A stretch of 20,628 bases of DNA from CG2-30-40-21 sp043806395 (GCA_043806395.1 JAZDHC010000168.1:1-20628); one strand, 5' to 3'; positions 6,305-15,738 are shown, counted from the stretch's first letter. Numbers and translations: made by a program. The notes: generated by a model from the letters alone, not told the origin.

Positions 6305-9300
6305 TCACCTTACCACCCCAATCTTGCCTGTTTTTGTCTGTCCACCAGTATTGGTGATGAGGTACAGATATATGCCTGAGGCAACTTTTTCGTGGGAGTC
6401 ATTTTCAACATCCCATGTCAATTGGAAACTATGTGAAGATGTATCCTGCATTCCGGAATCATACACCAATTCACCAGCTATGGTGTATATTTTTAACTGT
6501 GCCATTTGAGTTACTGGACCAAATATTATATTCAAAGTACCATTACCAGCCACAAACGGATTTGGGTAGCAGCGTACATTGTTCAAGTCAGTAAGTATTG
6601 ACAGCTGCTTGAGTTGCGGCGAAAAAACCGAGGCAACCACCCCATTTTGATATGTCCGCAAATCCACTGTTCTTAAATAGATGACCGCTGGCATTCCATT
6701 ATCAGCCACCCGTTTCTTGAAGACTATCTGTGTGATGGTCCCTGTTTGAAGCAGACTGTCCAATCCAACCACGCTTATATCAAGCATGCCGGGCTGAGTC
6801 TGTCGACAGTATGGCGTATTCACACTCGACAACTCCAGCCTGTCGGCATCATATCCTACGACAAAATGTCCGGAAAGCAGGTTGTCTACATTTTCCACAA
6901 CAATATCCACTACTACCTCATCTTGTTTCAGGGCAGACTCCAGCCTTACCACAGCCGTGGTATTTGCTGCCCGGGTATCTGCCACAAGCAAGGGGGCCGG
7001 CTGACTGCTTGTCCCGGCAGTATGGTACCAACGCCACATTGCCCCAAACCATGTTAGATCCTCAAAATCTATTTGTCCATCAGGCTGATAGATAAAATTC
7101 GGGGCAATACCTGTAGTTCGGGTTGAGGCAATATCACATCGCATGTCCTTATAATTCCAGTAGGAAGTAAAGAGCATCAAGTCATCAAAATCAATCGTCC
7201 TATTGGGAGTGGTATCTGTCCCCTTGCTTCCAAAATCTCCTAATAGGTGCATGGATACCTTAACTGATGTCTTATCTTTAGGCAAGATAATGGCCATATT
7301 TGCATCTTTCAGTATTACATCAGAAATAGATACTGTACCAGCAGGGTCAGAGGCAATAGCCTTAAATATCACACAATAAAGCGTGCCTGAGCCAGTTACC
7401 CCAAGGTTGCCTGAGATAACAAGCCTTGCTCCGCTTATCTCCACCGTGCCTAAGTCATTCCTCACATTTGGCATACATGGAACACTGTCTGCCCCTTGCT
7501 TAAAGAAATCACCAGCAATTACTGTCTCAGCCCTTAGTTTAGTTTTATCAAAAGATAAAACAATCTTTGCAGCATAAATCTCAACCACATTTTGAACCAT
7601 CACATTCAGACTGAATGTGCCATTCTGTCGAGCATAAGTTATCATTGGTGATAGGCTAAGATGCACCGGCTCTCGAACGGTAATGCTGGCTGTGCCTGAA
7701 GAGATACTGCCGGTTGCAGCAGTGATGATGTATGTGCCTGTACCTGAAGAAGCTGTAAATATGGTTGCTGCCGAGTTTGTTTGTGGGCTAATTGAACCGG
7801 TACCGCAAGACCAGCCACATGGTATTGCAGACATCTGCCTGTTATATTGATCATATCCAACCCCTGTAAATGAGCAGGTACCATTTGGAGAAAGTACCAC
7901 AGCCTGCGGGAAAACCTTTAAGGAGGTTAATATCGGTATTGGTTCCATATAAACATCATGGAATACAGGGATATCAATTACCTCAAGTTCAGGGCTTTCA
8001 TATGAGTAATATCCCTGAGCTACAACTTGAATCTTATATTTACCCACAGGTGTCAGGAATGAATAATCAAATTCAGTACTAAATGGTGTTACTTGTGGAT
8101 TTATCTGGTTTTCATAAGTCTGGGCAGGCCAGACTATCCAGCTATTATTATCCCACCAGTAACATGTAGCTGTGGCACCAACAATCCTTTCATTGTTCAT
8201 AGTGTTATAAACCTTGCCGGCCGGGTCGATCAACTCAATCTTCATCAGTGGCATGGTGGTTGTTGTGCCACTTGCATATTTGATCACTATCTCAATATCA
8301 ATTGCCTTTGTTGGTGTAAAACTTCCGCTATAGACTCCATCCCCATCGCTATCGGTTAAGGTAATAGTTTGTGATCCAACGATAATTTTTACCTCTGATG
8401 GATTCCCTTTGATCGGGACAGCAATATCCATGGGTTTATTCCGAATGCCCTGCACCTTATTGTTTTCATCTATATGGCTTTCATTTCGTCCTGCCTGTTT
8501 TACCGTAACATTTATAGGGTCAATCGGTAACTGGACATCAACCATAATTTTAACCACATTTGAATTGCCGCTGATATTTTTTGCCTTAAGGGTATGACTC
8601 CCATTAGAAAGGGGTGTCATAATCTCATATGTAAATGTACCAGCCGTTCCTGCGGTTACTGTAGCCACACCTGTATTGTCAATCAATATCCCTACTTGAG
8701 TATCCGGCGGGGCAGTACCAATAATAGTAAATGTGCCGTTGTTTGTCTTGCCGGCAAGCGGCTGGGTGATGACTGGTTTTGTATCTATGAATATTTGAAT
8801 AGGGTATGACGCAGGGCTGATGTTTACCGTATCCTTTATTGTTGCTGTAATGCTGTGACTGCCGTCTGCAAGCGTTTGTATTACCTGTAGAGAAAAATTA
8901 CCCATGTTATCTGCTGTTGTTGTACCCAACAGATTGCCATTACTATAAATGGTAATAGATCCAAACGGTATGGCTGACATGCCCTTAATTTGCGGCTTGT
9001 TATTATTTGAAGGCAGGATTCCCCAACGGTTAGTCTGCGGCAATAATCCCCATTTGGGGTGAGGCTCATTTATCCACGGAGCTGGTGGGGCAACGGTATC
9101 TATTAATACTTCAACAATATTTGAGTTAGTCACAACCCCATTATTGTTAATAGATGTGACAAAAAGCCTGTGCAGTCCATCCTTAAGGATAATTACACCA
9201 GAATAAAACCCTCCGACAGCAGTAACCGTTGCCAGTGGTGTCAGCGAATCATAGATAACAATTGTGCTTCCATCCTCAGCCATGCCAGAGACAGTAATGG

Positions 9301-11620
9301 TTGTAGAGTTAGTAGCCATTTCAGAGGCAGGGCTGTCAATGGTAGGGATAATGCCCGGGACAATGGTCAGCGAAAGAAATGTCAGGCTACTGGTACCAAA
9401 CCTGTCAACGCTGATAGCCTTTAAGGTATGGAGACCAGTAGTCAGGGTAGCAGACACAAGGCTGAACAGCCCGCTTGAGTCAGGCGTTGCTGTCCCCAGC
9501 AAGGTAGCACCATTATAAACAAGCACCACACTGCCCTGGCTGCTATTGCCGATAATCAGTGGTGTTGGGTCAGAGGTCTTTGCTCCATTCTTTGGTGTTG
9601 AGATGGTTGGCGGCAGGGGTGCGGTATTGGTATCTGTCCCGCGGTATATGCCATAGGGTGGATAATTGAGGTAAAATCTATTGTGATTCAAGGGGTCCAT
9701 AACAAGGGTTGCACTGCCTACGCTTCCACGATTTGCAGAGATTAGCTTGCCAGTATTAATCGGCAGCCCCTGATTTGCCTCTCCCCAGCTCTTGCCATCG
9801 TCAATGCTCTTGATAACCCCATCATCACATCTACCGTACAGGATATTAGGAATGTCAGGATTAACAATCAACGAGTAAACCCTCTTATCGCTTATCTGTG
9901 TCCATGTACCGCCATCTGTGGTTTTAAGTATTCTGCCATGAGTGTATTGATAATAGCCAAGATTGCCCAAGGCATACATGGTCAATGATGTAGTGCCAAA
10001 GGCAACGCTATTAATATTTCCGTTACTGCCAATCGGTATTGCTATTGTTGTCCATGAGTTGCCATAATTATTGCTGCGATAGATGTTATTCCCCCAACTT
10101 GGTATTCCGTAGAGTATGCTTGAATCTTCCGGGGCAATAAGCAGCCTGCTGAAGGCTGTTTGTGGTATGGTTATCTTGCTCCAACTTGTCCCGGCATCTG
10201 TGCTTTTATACATTACCTCATAACCACCAGAGACATAAACTCTCTGTGAATCATTGGGATCAATGGCAATACTGGCGATATTAACAGAACCATTCTGTGA
10301 TAGTGCAGTGAGCTTGGCAGTGATAGAACCCCAGTTTTCGCCGCCATCAGTACTCTTGTAAAGCATCTGGCTTTTACCCGCATAGATAATTCTGGAATCA
10401 TTCGGATCAATCGCCAGAACAGAAAACCCGCCATATAAGTCATATGTTACCTGAAGCCCAGCATTCTTCTCCTGCCAGTTATCACCTGCATCCGTACTCT
10501 TGAATACCCCCCGCCAATTTGCCATGTAAACCGTGCCAGTGGCTTTTGGATCAGCGGCTATGGTGTTTATATCTACGAGATGGGGCAAGCCAGTGGTGAT
10601 GGTGCCCCATCTTGCATCATTATCTGTACTTTTATGGATTCCCTTACCGGCGACATAGACAGCATTGGTTGTTATTAATATTTTTGCAGCACAAGCAGAT
10701 GGAGAAAGTGTAGTTACCATACCCCAGTTATCGCCACCATTTGTGCTTTTATACAACGCCCTACCGTCAGGTGAAGATGTTGACACCCAAGCATATAGTG
10801 TCGAGCTGCTGCTCGGATGCCCGGTAAGGCATACGATCTGTGAGTTTGAAGGCAGTCCAGCAGTTTTTGTCCCCCAATTCGCGCCATTGTTGGTACTCTT
10901 GAAAATGCCATTCCATGTGGTGGCATACATAACATCAGGATAAACAAGCATGTCCTGAAAAGATGATGATGATACGCTGCCCCAAGTCTGTCCGCCATCT
11001 GTGGTAATAAACAACCCCTGATAGGTGACAGCATAAATATTGCTTGAGGTTCCGGCAATCATCTTCCATGAATTGTTAGCCGGTGTCGGCAATGGCAACT
11101 TATTTATGTTCAACCATGATGCCCCGCCATCCATACTTTTGTATACACCACTATACTCCGCGCCCACATAAATATTACCAGCCTGAACAACAATACTCAA
11201 AGCCGACCATGTGGATATAGTCATAGTCCCAGTAATATCCTGCCAATTACCACCCCCATCCTTCGCACCCTTAAATATCTTGCCACTACAACCAAAATAG
11301 ATATTGCTTGAATCAACAGCCAAGGCAGTATATCTTCCACCCTGTTCCTTGTCCTGATTTGATGAGATAGCCAAATTACCAGTAATATCTGTCCAACTAT
11401 CACCGCTATTAGTAGTTTTATACACCCCACCCGATCCCGCAGCATAAATAGTAGCCGAAGTAGTCGGATCAACAGCCAACGCACTTATCTGAACATCATT
11501 TGGTAATCCCTCATTAATCCCCGTCCACTCAATCCCACCACCTGCCTGAGCACCAGTGGCAATAACCATAAACAACAAAAGCACCAATCCCATTAATCTG
11601 TAGTTAAATTTAGCATACAT
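6305..11620 (-). CDS. Giant exported protein: BNR/sortilin-like repeats, Ig-like domains, cohesin, dockerin-like, cohesin, FlgD-like sorting tail
   Basis: The product is 1771 aa. A signal peptide (residues 1-26, ending TGAQA) is followed at about 30-665 by thirteen or so BNR-type repeats (KSTDGGENW, KSTNNGANW, KSTDAGDNW and so on), implying one or two beta-propellers as in Vps10/glycosidase-like sialidase-repeat proteins. Ig-like domains follow at about 670-755, 757-845, 865-945 and 947-1030, then a carboxypeptidase-regulatory-like region at 1125-1227 and a bacterial Ig-like domain at 1230-1315. Residues 1319-1457 look like a cohesin. Residues 1459-1535 look dockerin-like, with two acidic loops (DTTPNRTIDFDDLMLF and QPDGQIDFEDLTWF). 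Residues 1546-1677 look like a second cohesin. Residues 1680-1771 (CYPNPF...LKIYTIAGELVYD...VASGIYLYLI...GKIGVVR) are a FlgD-like Ig tail of the T9SS-sorting style. AAGGAGG lies 10 bases before the ATG. It is probably a surface-anchored adhesin or scaffold; the ligand is unknown. Confidence 0.9.
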   Translation of the reverse strand: MYAKFNYRLMGLVLLLFMVIATGAQAGGGIEWTGINEGLPNDVQISALAVDPTTSATIYAAGSGGVYKTTNSGDSWTDITGNLAISSNQDKEQGGRYTALAVDSSNIYFGCSGKIFKGAKDGGGNWQDITGTMTISTWSALSIVVQAGNIYVGAEYSGVYKSMDGGASWLNINKLPLPTPANNSWKMIAGTSSNIYAVTYQGLFITTDGGQTWGSVSSSSFQDMLVYPDVMYATTWNGIFKSTNNGANWGTKTAGLPSNSQIVCLTGHPSSSSTLYAWVSTSSPDGRALYKSTNGGDNWGMVTTLSPSACAAKILITTNAVYVAGKGIHKSTDNDARWGTITTGLPHLVDINTIAADPKATGTVYMANWRGVFKSTDAGDNWQEKNAGLQVTYDLYGGFSVLAIDPNDSRIIYAGKSQMLYKSTDGGENWGSITAKLTALSQNGSVNIASIAIDPNDSQRVYVSGGYEVMYKSTDAGTSWSKITIPQTAFSRLLIAPEDSSILYGIPSWGNNIYRSNNYGNSWTTIAIPIGSNGNINSVAFGTTSLTMYALGNLGYYQYTHGRILKTTDGGTWTQISDKRVYSLIVNPDIPNILYGRCDDGVIKSIDDGKSWGEANQGLPINTGKLISANRGSVGSATLVMDPLNHNRFYLNYPPYGIYRGTDTNTAPLPPTISTPKNGAKTSDPTPLIIGNSSQGSVVLVYNGATLLGTATPDSSGLFSLVSATLTTGLHTLKAISVDRFGTSSLTFLSLTIVPGIIPTIDSPASEMATNSTTITVSGMAEDGSTIVIYDSLTPLATVTAVGGFYSGVIILKDGLHRLFVTSINNNGVVTNSNIVEVLIDTVAPPAPWINEPHPKWGLLPQTNRWGILPSNNNKPQIKGMSAIPFGSITIYSNGNLLGTTTADNMGNFSLQVIQTLADGSHSITATIKDTVNISPASYPIQIFIDTKPVITQPLAGKTNNGTFTIIGTAPPDTQVGILIDNTGVATVTAGTAGTFTYEIMTPLSNGSHTLKAKNISGNSNVVKIMVDVQLPIDPINVTVKQAGRNESHIDENNKVQGIRNKPMDIAVPIKGNPSEVKIIVGSQTITLTDSDGDGVYSGSFTPTKAIDIEIVIKYASGTTTTMPLMKIELIDPAGKVYNTMNNERIVGATATCYWWDNNSWIVWPAQTYENQINPQVTPFSTEFDYSFLTPVGKYKIQVVAQGYYSYESPELEVIDIPVFHDVYMEPIPILTSLKVFPQAVVLSPNGTCSFTGVGYDQYNRQMSAIPCGWSCGTGSISPQTNSAATIFTASSGTGTYIITAATGSISSGTASITVREPVHLSLSPMITYARQNGTFSLNVMVQNVVEIYAAKIVLSFDKTKLRAETVIAGDFFKQGADSVPCMPNVRNDLGTVEISGARLVISGNLGVTGSGTLYCVIFKAIASDPAGTVSISDVILKDANMAIILPKDKTSVKVSMHLLGDFGSKGTDTTPNRTIDFDDLMLFTSYWNYKDMRCDIASTRTTGIAPNFIYQPDGQIDFEDLTWFGAMWRWYHTAGTSSQPAPLLVADTRAANTTAVVRLESALKQDEVVVDIVVENVDNLLSGHFVVGYDADRLELSSVNTPYCRQTQPGMLDISVVGLDSLLQTGTITQIVFKKRVADNGMPAVIYLRTVDLRTYQNGVVASVFSPQLKQLSILTDLNNVRCYPNPFVAGNGTLNIIFGPVTQMAQLKIYTIAGELVYDSGMQDTSSHSFQLTWDVENDSHEKVASGIYLYLITNTGGQTKTGKIGVVR

Positions 11621-11654
11621 AATTTAAGTACCTCCTTTGATTTAGTATAATTTA

Positions 11655-11683
11655 ATAATAACATAATTTACAAATGATGTCAA
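11655..11683 (-). promoter_or_regulatory. Sigma70-type promoter for the 1771-aa exoprotein gene
   Basis: On the minus strand TTGACA (11678-11683), a 17-bp AT-rich spacer and TATTAT (11655-11660) form a nearly perfect -35/-10 pair. It lies about 35 bases upstream of the start codon, with AAGGAGG at 11631-11637 in between. The gene therefore has its own transcription start downstream of the fapA terminator. Confidence 0.75.
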
Positions 11684-11712
11684 TATTTTTTTGCCTGTTT
11701 TTGGATATTAAG

Positions 11713-11754
11713 CAAAAAAAAGGTGTTAATCAATCTTTCAATTAATTAACACCT
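11713..11754 (-). terminator. Rho-independent terminator after the FapA gene
   Basis: Read on the minus strand, AGGTGTTAAT (11754-11745), a 14-base loop, and ATTAACACCT (11730-11721) form a perfect 10-bp stem followed by a run of seven to eight T. It lies about 170 bases after the FapA stop and before the exoprotein promoter. The stem is AT-rich, so its efficiency may be modest. Confidence 0.75.
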
Positions 11755-11921
11755 GAGGAAATTAATAGGTATAGAAACTGGGAGGGGAAAACTATACACT
11801 ATCAAGTCCCATCACTATATCGTCCAGATAATAAAAAAACTTTAATGTTTTTTTCAAGATTTATACAATTGACTAGTTCTTGCATCATTTGGCTGGTTAG
11901 TAAACCCGTCTTTCTTTCTCT
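11755..11921. other. Non-coding remainder of the FapA-exoprotein gap
   Basis: The gap between the two genes totals 301 bases. Besides the promoter and terminator it holds an A-run/T-run inverted repeat (AAAAAAAC at 11833-11840, GTTTTTTT at 11847-11854), which could be a weak extra terminator. I see no ORF, tRNA or riboswitch signature in it. Confidence 0.45.
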
Positions 11922-13577
11922 TTATTTCTTTTTCTTCTGCATCGCCATTGCCAAATCATATGGCATAATCTCAATCTCATCCCCTTTTATTGCCAAACAA
12001 ACGAACTTATGTTCCTCATGGATATATGTACTTACTGTCCGAATGGTTATTCTTACCCCGGGATAGAGTATTCCTGAGACCAATACCCTGCCACCGCCAG
12101 CAGCCGTTAGTTCCTGATGAAGAAGGGTAATGCCTTCACTTGCATCCCTTAGTTTCTCTATAAGCAGGTTTTGTGCCATAAGATATGAGGTTAATACTTC
12201 TTCTTTATCCATTGGAAAATTAACACCCATTTTTTCCTTTAAGGCCAACAATCCCTTGATCTCCAACTTTATCCCCTGAAACTTAAATTTTTCACCAGTC
12301 ATCTCTTCACTCAAGTCTTTCATCTCTTCCCGAATTACAGGGTTAACCCCTACCTCTATTATTGTCGGGGTATCAACCCGAGAGCCAATAATCTTGGCAA
12401 TTACCTCTTCTCCTGCCCTTATTTTCCCACCCATAATCACTCCGCGTCTGCCTGTAAGAATCACTTTACCCACAGCATCTATCTGACTATAAATGATGGA
12501 TTCACCTATTGAAACATCTTTTTGTGCCCTGATGTGGCAATATTCTGCAAACTTAGCGGTTACATTATTATCAGCAAAAATATAACCTACATTCTTGCCC
12601 AGAATTCCACCCTTAATGGTTACATTTCCACCAGAGGTAACCGTTGCTTTCCAGACATTTCCCTTGATAATAATATCCTTGTCCGCATGAACGGTAAATC
12701 CATCCATAACGCTTCCTTCAATTACCAATTCACCATGGAAATTGATATTGCCTGTACTATAATCTACATCACCTGTAACAATATGAATTGGTTCAACCTC
12801 TACCTTACCATAAGAATTAATACTTACCATTCCGGAAACTGTTGCCCTTAACTCCAATTCATTTTGAGAAATCACGGTATTTTTCCCAACAGGCAAGGAA
12901 ATATCATTGCCCTCCCGTGAAAAAGTTTCTTTACCTGTTACTGTTGTTCCTGGAATACCCTTTATGATTGGATGCTTTACTACAAGGACATTCCCTTCTT
13001 TAACCGAGGCAATCAAGTCAATGTTCTTAAAGTCAACTCGTCCATCCTCAAGCTCTCTTACCATGGAGGAAGCCTTAGTTGTAGGAAATCTGAATTCTAA
13101 GAAGGCATCCTTGCCCGGCACAGGTGTATTGCCAGTAGCAACCAGAATATCTTCATTAAATCTTTCGTGTTTTAAGGTGTCAAAGATTGCATCTGTATTT
13201 ATGCCAAATACAACCCCTTCCTGTTTTAACTTTTTAAGAATATCCTTCATGGCAATCTCTTTGCCGCCCTTTACAGGTACAAGAATGGTCAAGTAGGCTG
13301 TCTGTTCATCCTTGTCTATAGAGACAACAAACAATTCATCTGCTGCCACTTCTCCGGAATATTCTCCAACCCGTACAGCTGTCCCGTTTTGTCTTTGAAC
13401 TGCATTTTTAACAGCTTGCAAATCAATATGTTGCACACCTTTCTCTTTAAGCTGTTCAACAATCTCTTCTGCAGAAACAGCATTTCCCTCGCCTACAGGC
13501 GAATAAATCGTTAAGAAGACACCATTTGGTGCAGAAACAATCTTAAAATAACTATCAACATCCCAAGGCTGTTTCAT
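11922..13577 (-). CDS. FapA (DUF342) family protein
   Basis: The 551-aa product belongs to the FapA/DUF342 family. In Vibrio FapA has been linked to flagellar assembly and polar placement, but in most phyla its role is unknown. After the start there are two tandem versions of a small alpha/beta domain (about residues 10-73 and 82-150, with IVEQLKEKGVQHID and ILKKLKQEGVVFGIN). The family core follows (GIPGTTVTGKE, then LRATVSGMVS) and a right-handed beta-helix at about 263-413 (DVDYSTGNINF, IKGNVWKATVTSGGNVTIKG, GRRGVIMGGKI). A helical, probably coiled-coil part (about 415-493) and the conserved C-terminal strand pair (VLVSGILYPGVRITI) end it. The ATG at 13577 has GGGAGG six bases upstream; a longer ATG at 13598 is less likely. 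It overlaps the preceding ATPase gene by 23 bases, implying translational coupling. No flagellar gene is visible. Confidence 0.88.
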   Translation of the reverse strand: MKQPWDVDSYFKIVSAPNGVFLTIYSPVGEGNAVSAEEIVEQLKEKGVQHIDLQAVKNAVQRQNGTAVRVGEYSGEVAADELFVVSIDKDEQTAYLTILVPVKGGKEIAMKDILKKLKQEGVVFGINTDAIFDTLKHERFNEDILVATGNTPVPGKDAFLEFRFPTTKASSMVRELEDGRVDFKNIDLIASVKEGNVLVVKHPIIKGIPGTTVTGKETFSREGNDISLPVGKNTVISQNELELRATVSGMVSINSYGKVEVEPIHIVTGDVDYSTGNINFHGELVIEGSVMDGFTVHADKDIIIKGNVWKATVTSGGNVTIKGGILGKNVGYIFADNNVTAKFAEYCHIRAQKDVSIGESIIYSQIDAVGKVILTGRRGVIMGGKIRAGEEVIAKIIGSRVDTPTIIEVGVNPVIREEMKDLSEEMTGEKFKFQGIKLEIKGLLALKEKMGVNFPMDKEEVLTSYLMAQNLLIEKLRDASEGITLLHQELTAAGGGRVLVSGILYPGVRITIRTVSTYIHEEHKFVCLAIKGDEIEIMPYDLAMAMQKKKK

Positions 13578-14352
13578 TATATCCTCCCTGTTTTTCAAAT
13601 TCCATCTTGATTTTTAGAACATCTTCTTTTAACATAGGATTATCCCATATTCCATTGCCCATCAGGTCTTGTTCGATAAGTTCTTCATTATAAGGGATAT
13701 ATCCAAGTATTTTTAATCCCGCAAGGCTGTTTGTCAGAATGGAATATTCATGGGGAGAACGAATCTTATTGCAGACAACAAAAATATCCTTAATCCCTAT
13801 ATCCTTTGCCAACCTCTCCACACTCCTTGCGGTTTGAACACTTCTCTGTCCTGGCTCAACCACAACAACAAGGGCATTTACACATTTAACCGTTGCCCTC
13901 CCAAGGTGTTCAATCCCTGCATCCATATCCATAATCAATACGCCTTCATCCTTATCCAATAAAAGGTATTGTATCAAATTTCTCAGCAAAACATTGGCTG
14001 GACACATACATCCACCTGCCCCCTTTTCTACTGTGCCAATGGATAAAAACCTGATACCATTAAACAATACTCCAAACCTATCAAGCAAATCGCTTACATC
14101 CGGATTCAACTTAAAAAAACCAGTAACATCCTTGCTTGTACCTGTCCTTTCCTCAATTAATTTTTTCATGCTTGAAACAGGGACAATTTTAGCAGCTATC
14201 GTTTGAGGGATACCAATAGCATTTGCTAAATTACCATCCGGGTCTGCATCTATCGCCAGAACCTTTCGTCCATCAGCAGCATAACACCCTGCTAAGGCAG
14301 CACTTAATGTTGTTTTTCCTGTTCCGCCCTTGCCTGAAATAGCTATTCGCAT
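13555..14352 (-). CDS. CooC/MinD-type P-loop ATPase
   Basis: The 265-aa product is a deviant-Walker-A ATPase of the SIMIBI class. It has SGKGGTGKTT at residues 6-15 with the signature lysine at 8, AIDADPDGNL at 34-42, and VLIMDMDAGIEHLGR at 138-152. GGCMCP at 113-118 contains the CxC pair that in CooC bridges two subunits through a metal; CooC inserts nickel into carbon monoxide dehydrogenase. The later VVVEPGQRSVQTA and FVVCNKI also fit CooC. No CODH gene is in the window. The partner that overlaps it is a FapA protein, so it could instead act as a positioning or maturation ATPase for a surface structure. The ATG at 14352 has GGAG eight bases upstream; a longer in-frame start at 14400 would lie within the adjacent repeat and adds non-conserved residues. 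Confidence 0.85.
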   Translation of the reverse strand: MRIAISGKGGTGKTTLSAALAGCYAADGRKVLAIDADPDGNLANAIGIPQTIAAKIVPVSSMKKLIEERTGTSKDVTGFFKLNPDVSDLLDRFGVLFNGIRFLSIGTVEKGAGGCMCPANVLLRNLIQYLLLDKDEGVLIMDMDAGIEHLGRATVKCVNALVVVVEPGQRSVQTARSVERLAKDIGIKDIFVVCNKIRSPHEYSILTNSLAGLKILGYIPYNEELIEQDLMGNGIWDNPMLKEDVLKIKMEFEKQGGYNETALGC

Positions 14353-14366
14353 AAAAATATCTCCAT

Positions 14367-14628
14367 TAGGACTTACGCAAAACACCATTTTGATTGCCAT
14401 ATTTGGTGGTCATCGCCTTTCAATGACACTATATGTGGTGGGTGCTCTCTCATTTTGCGTAAGGAGTCAAGAAAAAATAAGTTGTACACCAAGAGCCACT
14501 GAGACGCTTGGCTGGCAAGGCGTGAGAAGCGAGCATACTACTGTATGTAAGCGACGAACAACGAAGCCAGTCAAGATGTATCGGTGACACGACTGTACAA
14601 GTTATTTTTTCTTGACGACTAAGTCCTA
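14367..14628. mobile_element. Nested inverted-repeat element, IS-derived or MITE-like
   Basis: The 299-bp gap between prfB and the CooC-like gene is almost filled by nested inverted repeats. The outer ends are TAGGACTTA (14367-14375) and TAAGTCCTA (14620-14628). Within the left part, CTTACGCAAAA (14372-14382) pairs with TTTTGCGTAAG (14453-14463), enclosing a sequence that can fold further (GTCAT/ATGAC). The right part is a separate 23-bp inverted repeat pair. TAGGACTTACGCAAAA resembles ends of IS-derived repeats, but no transposase is encoded. I interpret it as a deletion derivative, or one small element inserted into another. Confidence 0.65.
14466..14616. repeat. 151-bp inner element with 23-bp inverted ends
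   Basis: Arms at 14466-14488 and 14594-14616 are inverted copies with one mismatch; each begins GTCAAGAAAAAATAA when read inward. The interior holds further symmetrical pieces (CTTGGCTGG/CCAGTCAAG, CATAC/GTATG), so a transcript could form a long multi-armed hairpin. It is non-coding and more GC-rich than the flanks. Confidence 0.7.
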
Positions 14629-14651
14629 TATTATTAACATATTACCACAAA

Positions 14652-15738
14652 TTACCCAAACAAATATGCCTCAATAAAAGGAGAAATCCCTCCATCCATA
14701 ACCTTTTGTATATCACCCATTTCAAAACCAGTCCGATGGTCTTTAATCAGGGTATAGGGTTGGAAGACATATGACCTTATTTGGCTTCCCCAGGCTATCT
14801 CCTTTTTTTCACCACCAATTTTGCTCATGGATTCTTTTTGTTGTTCCTGCTGCTGTTCGTAGAGTCTGGCACGCAGGACATGCATAGCACTTGCTTTATT
14901 CTTGTGTTGGGATCGTTCATTCTGGCAGGTAACAACTGTGCCGGTAGGCAGATGGGTAATACGGACAGCTGAATCAGTTACATTTACATGTTGTCCACCA
15001 GCACCACTTGAATGATAGGTATCAATCTTCAGGTCATCCTCATTTATTTCTACCTCAACATCATCTACCTCTGGCATAACAAATACTGAGGCAAAAGAGG
15101 TATGCCTTCTTTTATTGGCATCAAAGGGAGAAATTCTGACCAATCGGTGGATGCCCTTTTCTGCCTTCAAGTAGCCGTAGGCATATTTTCCTGTTACTTG
15201 AACCGTAACGCCCTTAACCCCTGCCTCATCCCCGGGCAAAAAGTCGATGATATTTGTTTGATACCCCTTGTTTTCTGTCCATCTGAGATACATTCTCAAA
15301 AGCATGGATGCCCAATCACAGGACTCAGTTCCACCCGCACCGGGATGAATGGTCAAAAAGGCATTGCTTATATCATGTGGTCCAGATAATGCCCTGATGA
15401 ATTCTAACTCTTGAATATCTTTCTCTAATGCACTTAGCTTGATTTCAATCTCCGGGACAAGTGATGACTCATCCTCTTCTGTGCCAAGCTGGATTAAAAT
15501 GTCCAACTCCTCTGTTTCTTTAACAAATCGAAGATAGGGCTCTATCTGCTCCTTTAATTGTGCCATTCTTTGCATAATTGCCCTGGCACCCTCTGAATCG
15601 TTCCAGAATCCAGATTGCATTGTTTGAGCTTCTATTATATCTATCTCTTTTTGGGCTGTATCTACCTCAAAGAGACCTCCTTAAACCCTGTATTCTTGTA
15701 GCCGTTTGTGTCAATCGTGATTGCAATTCATTAAACAT
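14652..15738 (-). CDS. prfB: Peptide chain release factor 2, made by programmed +1 frameshift
   Basis: RF2 reads UGA and UAA stop codons and triggers peptide release at the ribosome. The true gene starts at the ATG at 15738 (GGAG upstream), encodes 23 residues to SL, meets an in-frame TGA at 15667-15669, and continues in the +1 frame (GAG GTA GAT...) to 14652, giving 361 aa, the usual length. The SPF tripeptide that recognises the stop codon is at 203-205 (RISPFDANKRRHTSF). The catalytic GGQ is at 247-249 (SGAGGQHVNVTDSAVR). An uninterrupted ORF from 15620 only would lack the first domain and is not the natural start. The gene begins 53 bases after the large Ig protein gene, with no clear promoter between them. 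Confidence 0.96.
15666..15681 (-). promoter_or_regulatory. prfB programmed +1 frameshift site
   Basis: On the minus strand AGGAGG (15676-15681), exactly three bases (TCT), CTT (15670-15672) and TGA followed by G reproduce the E. coli layout AGGGGG-TAT-CTT-TGA-C. The internal Shine-Dalgarno sequence pushes the ribosome forward at CTT when RF2 is scarce, so RF2 controls its own synthesis. Confidence 0.95.

Noticed and set aside
7642..7884. 80-aa and other minus- or plus-strand ORFs inside the 1771-aa gene
   Set aside because: They are out-of-frame shadows of a continuous, domain-rich reading frame.
14353..14400. N-terminal extension of the CooC-like ATPase to 14400
   Set aside because: It is translated from the inverted-repeat element, and the P-loop family starts two to five residues before the Walker motif, as from 14352.
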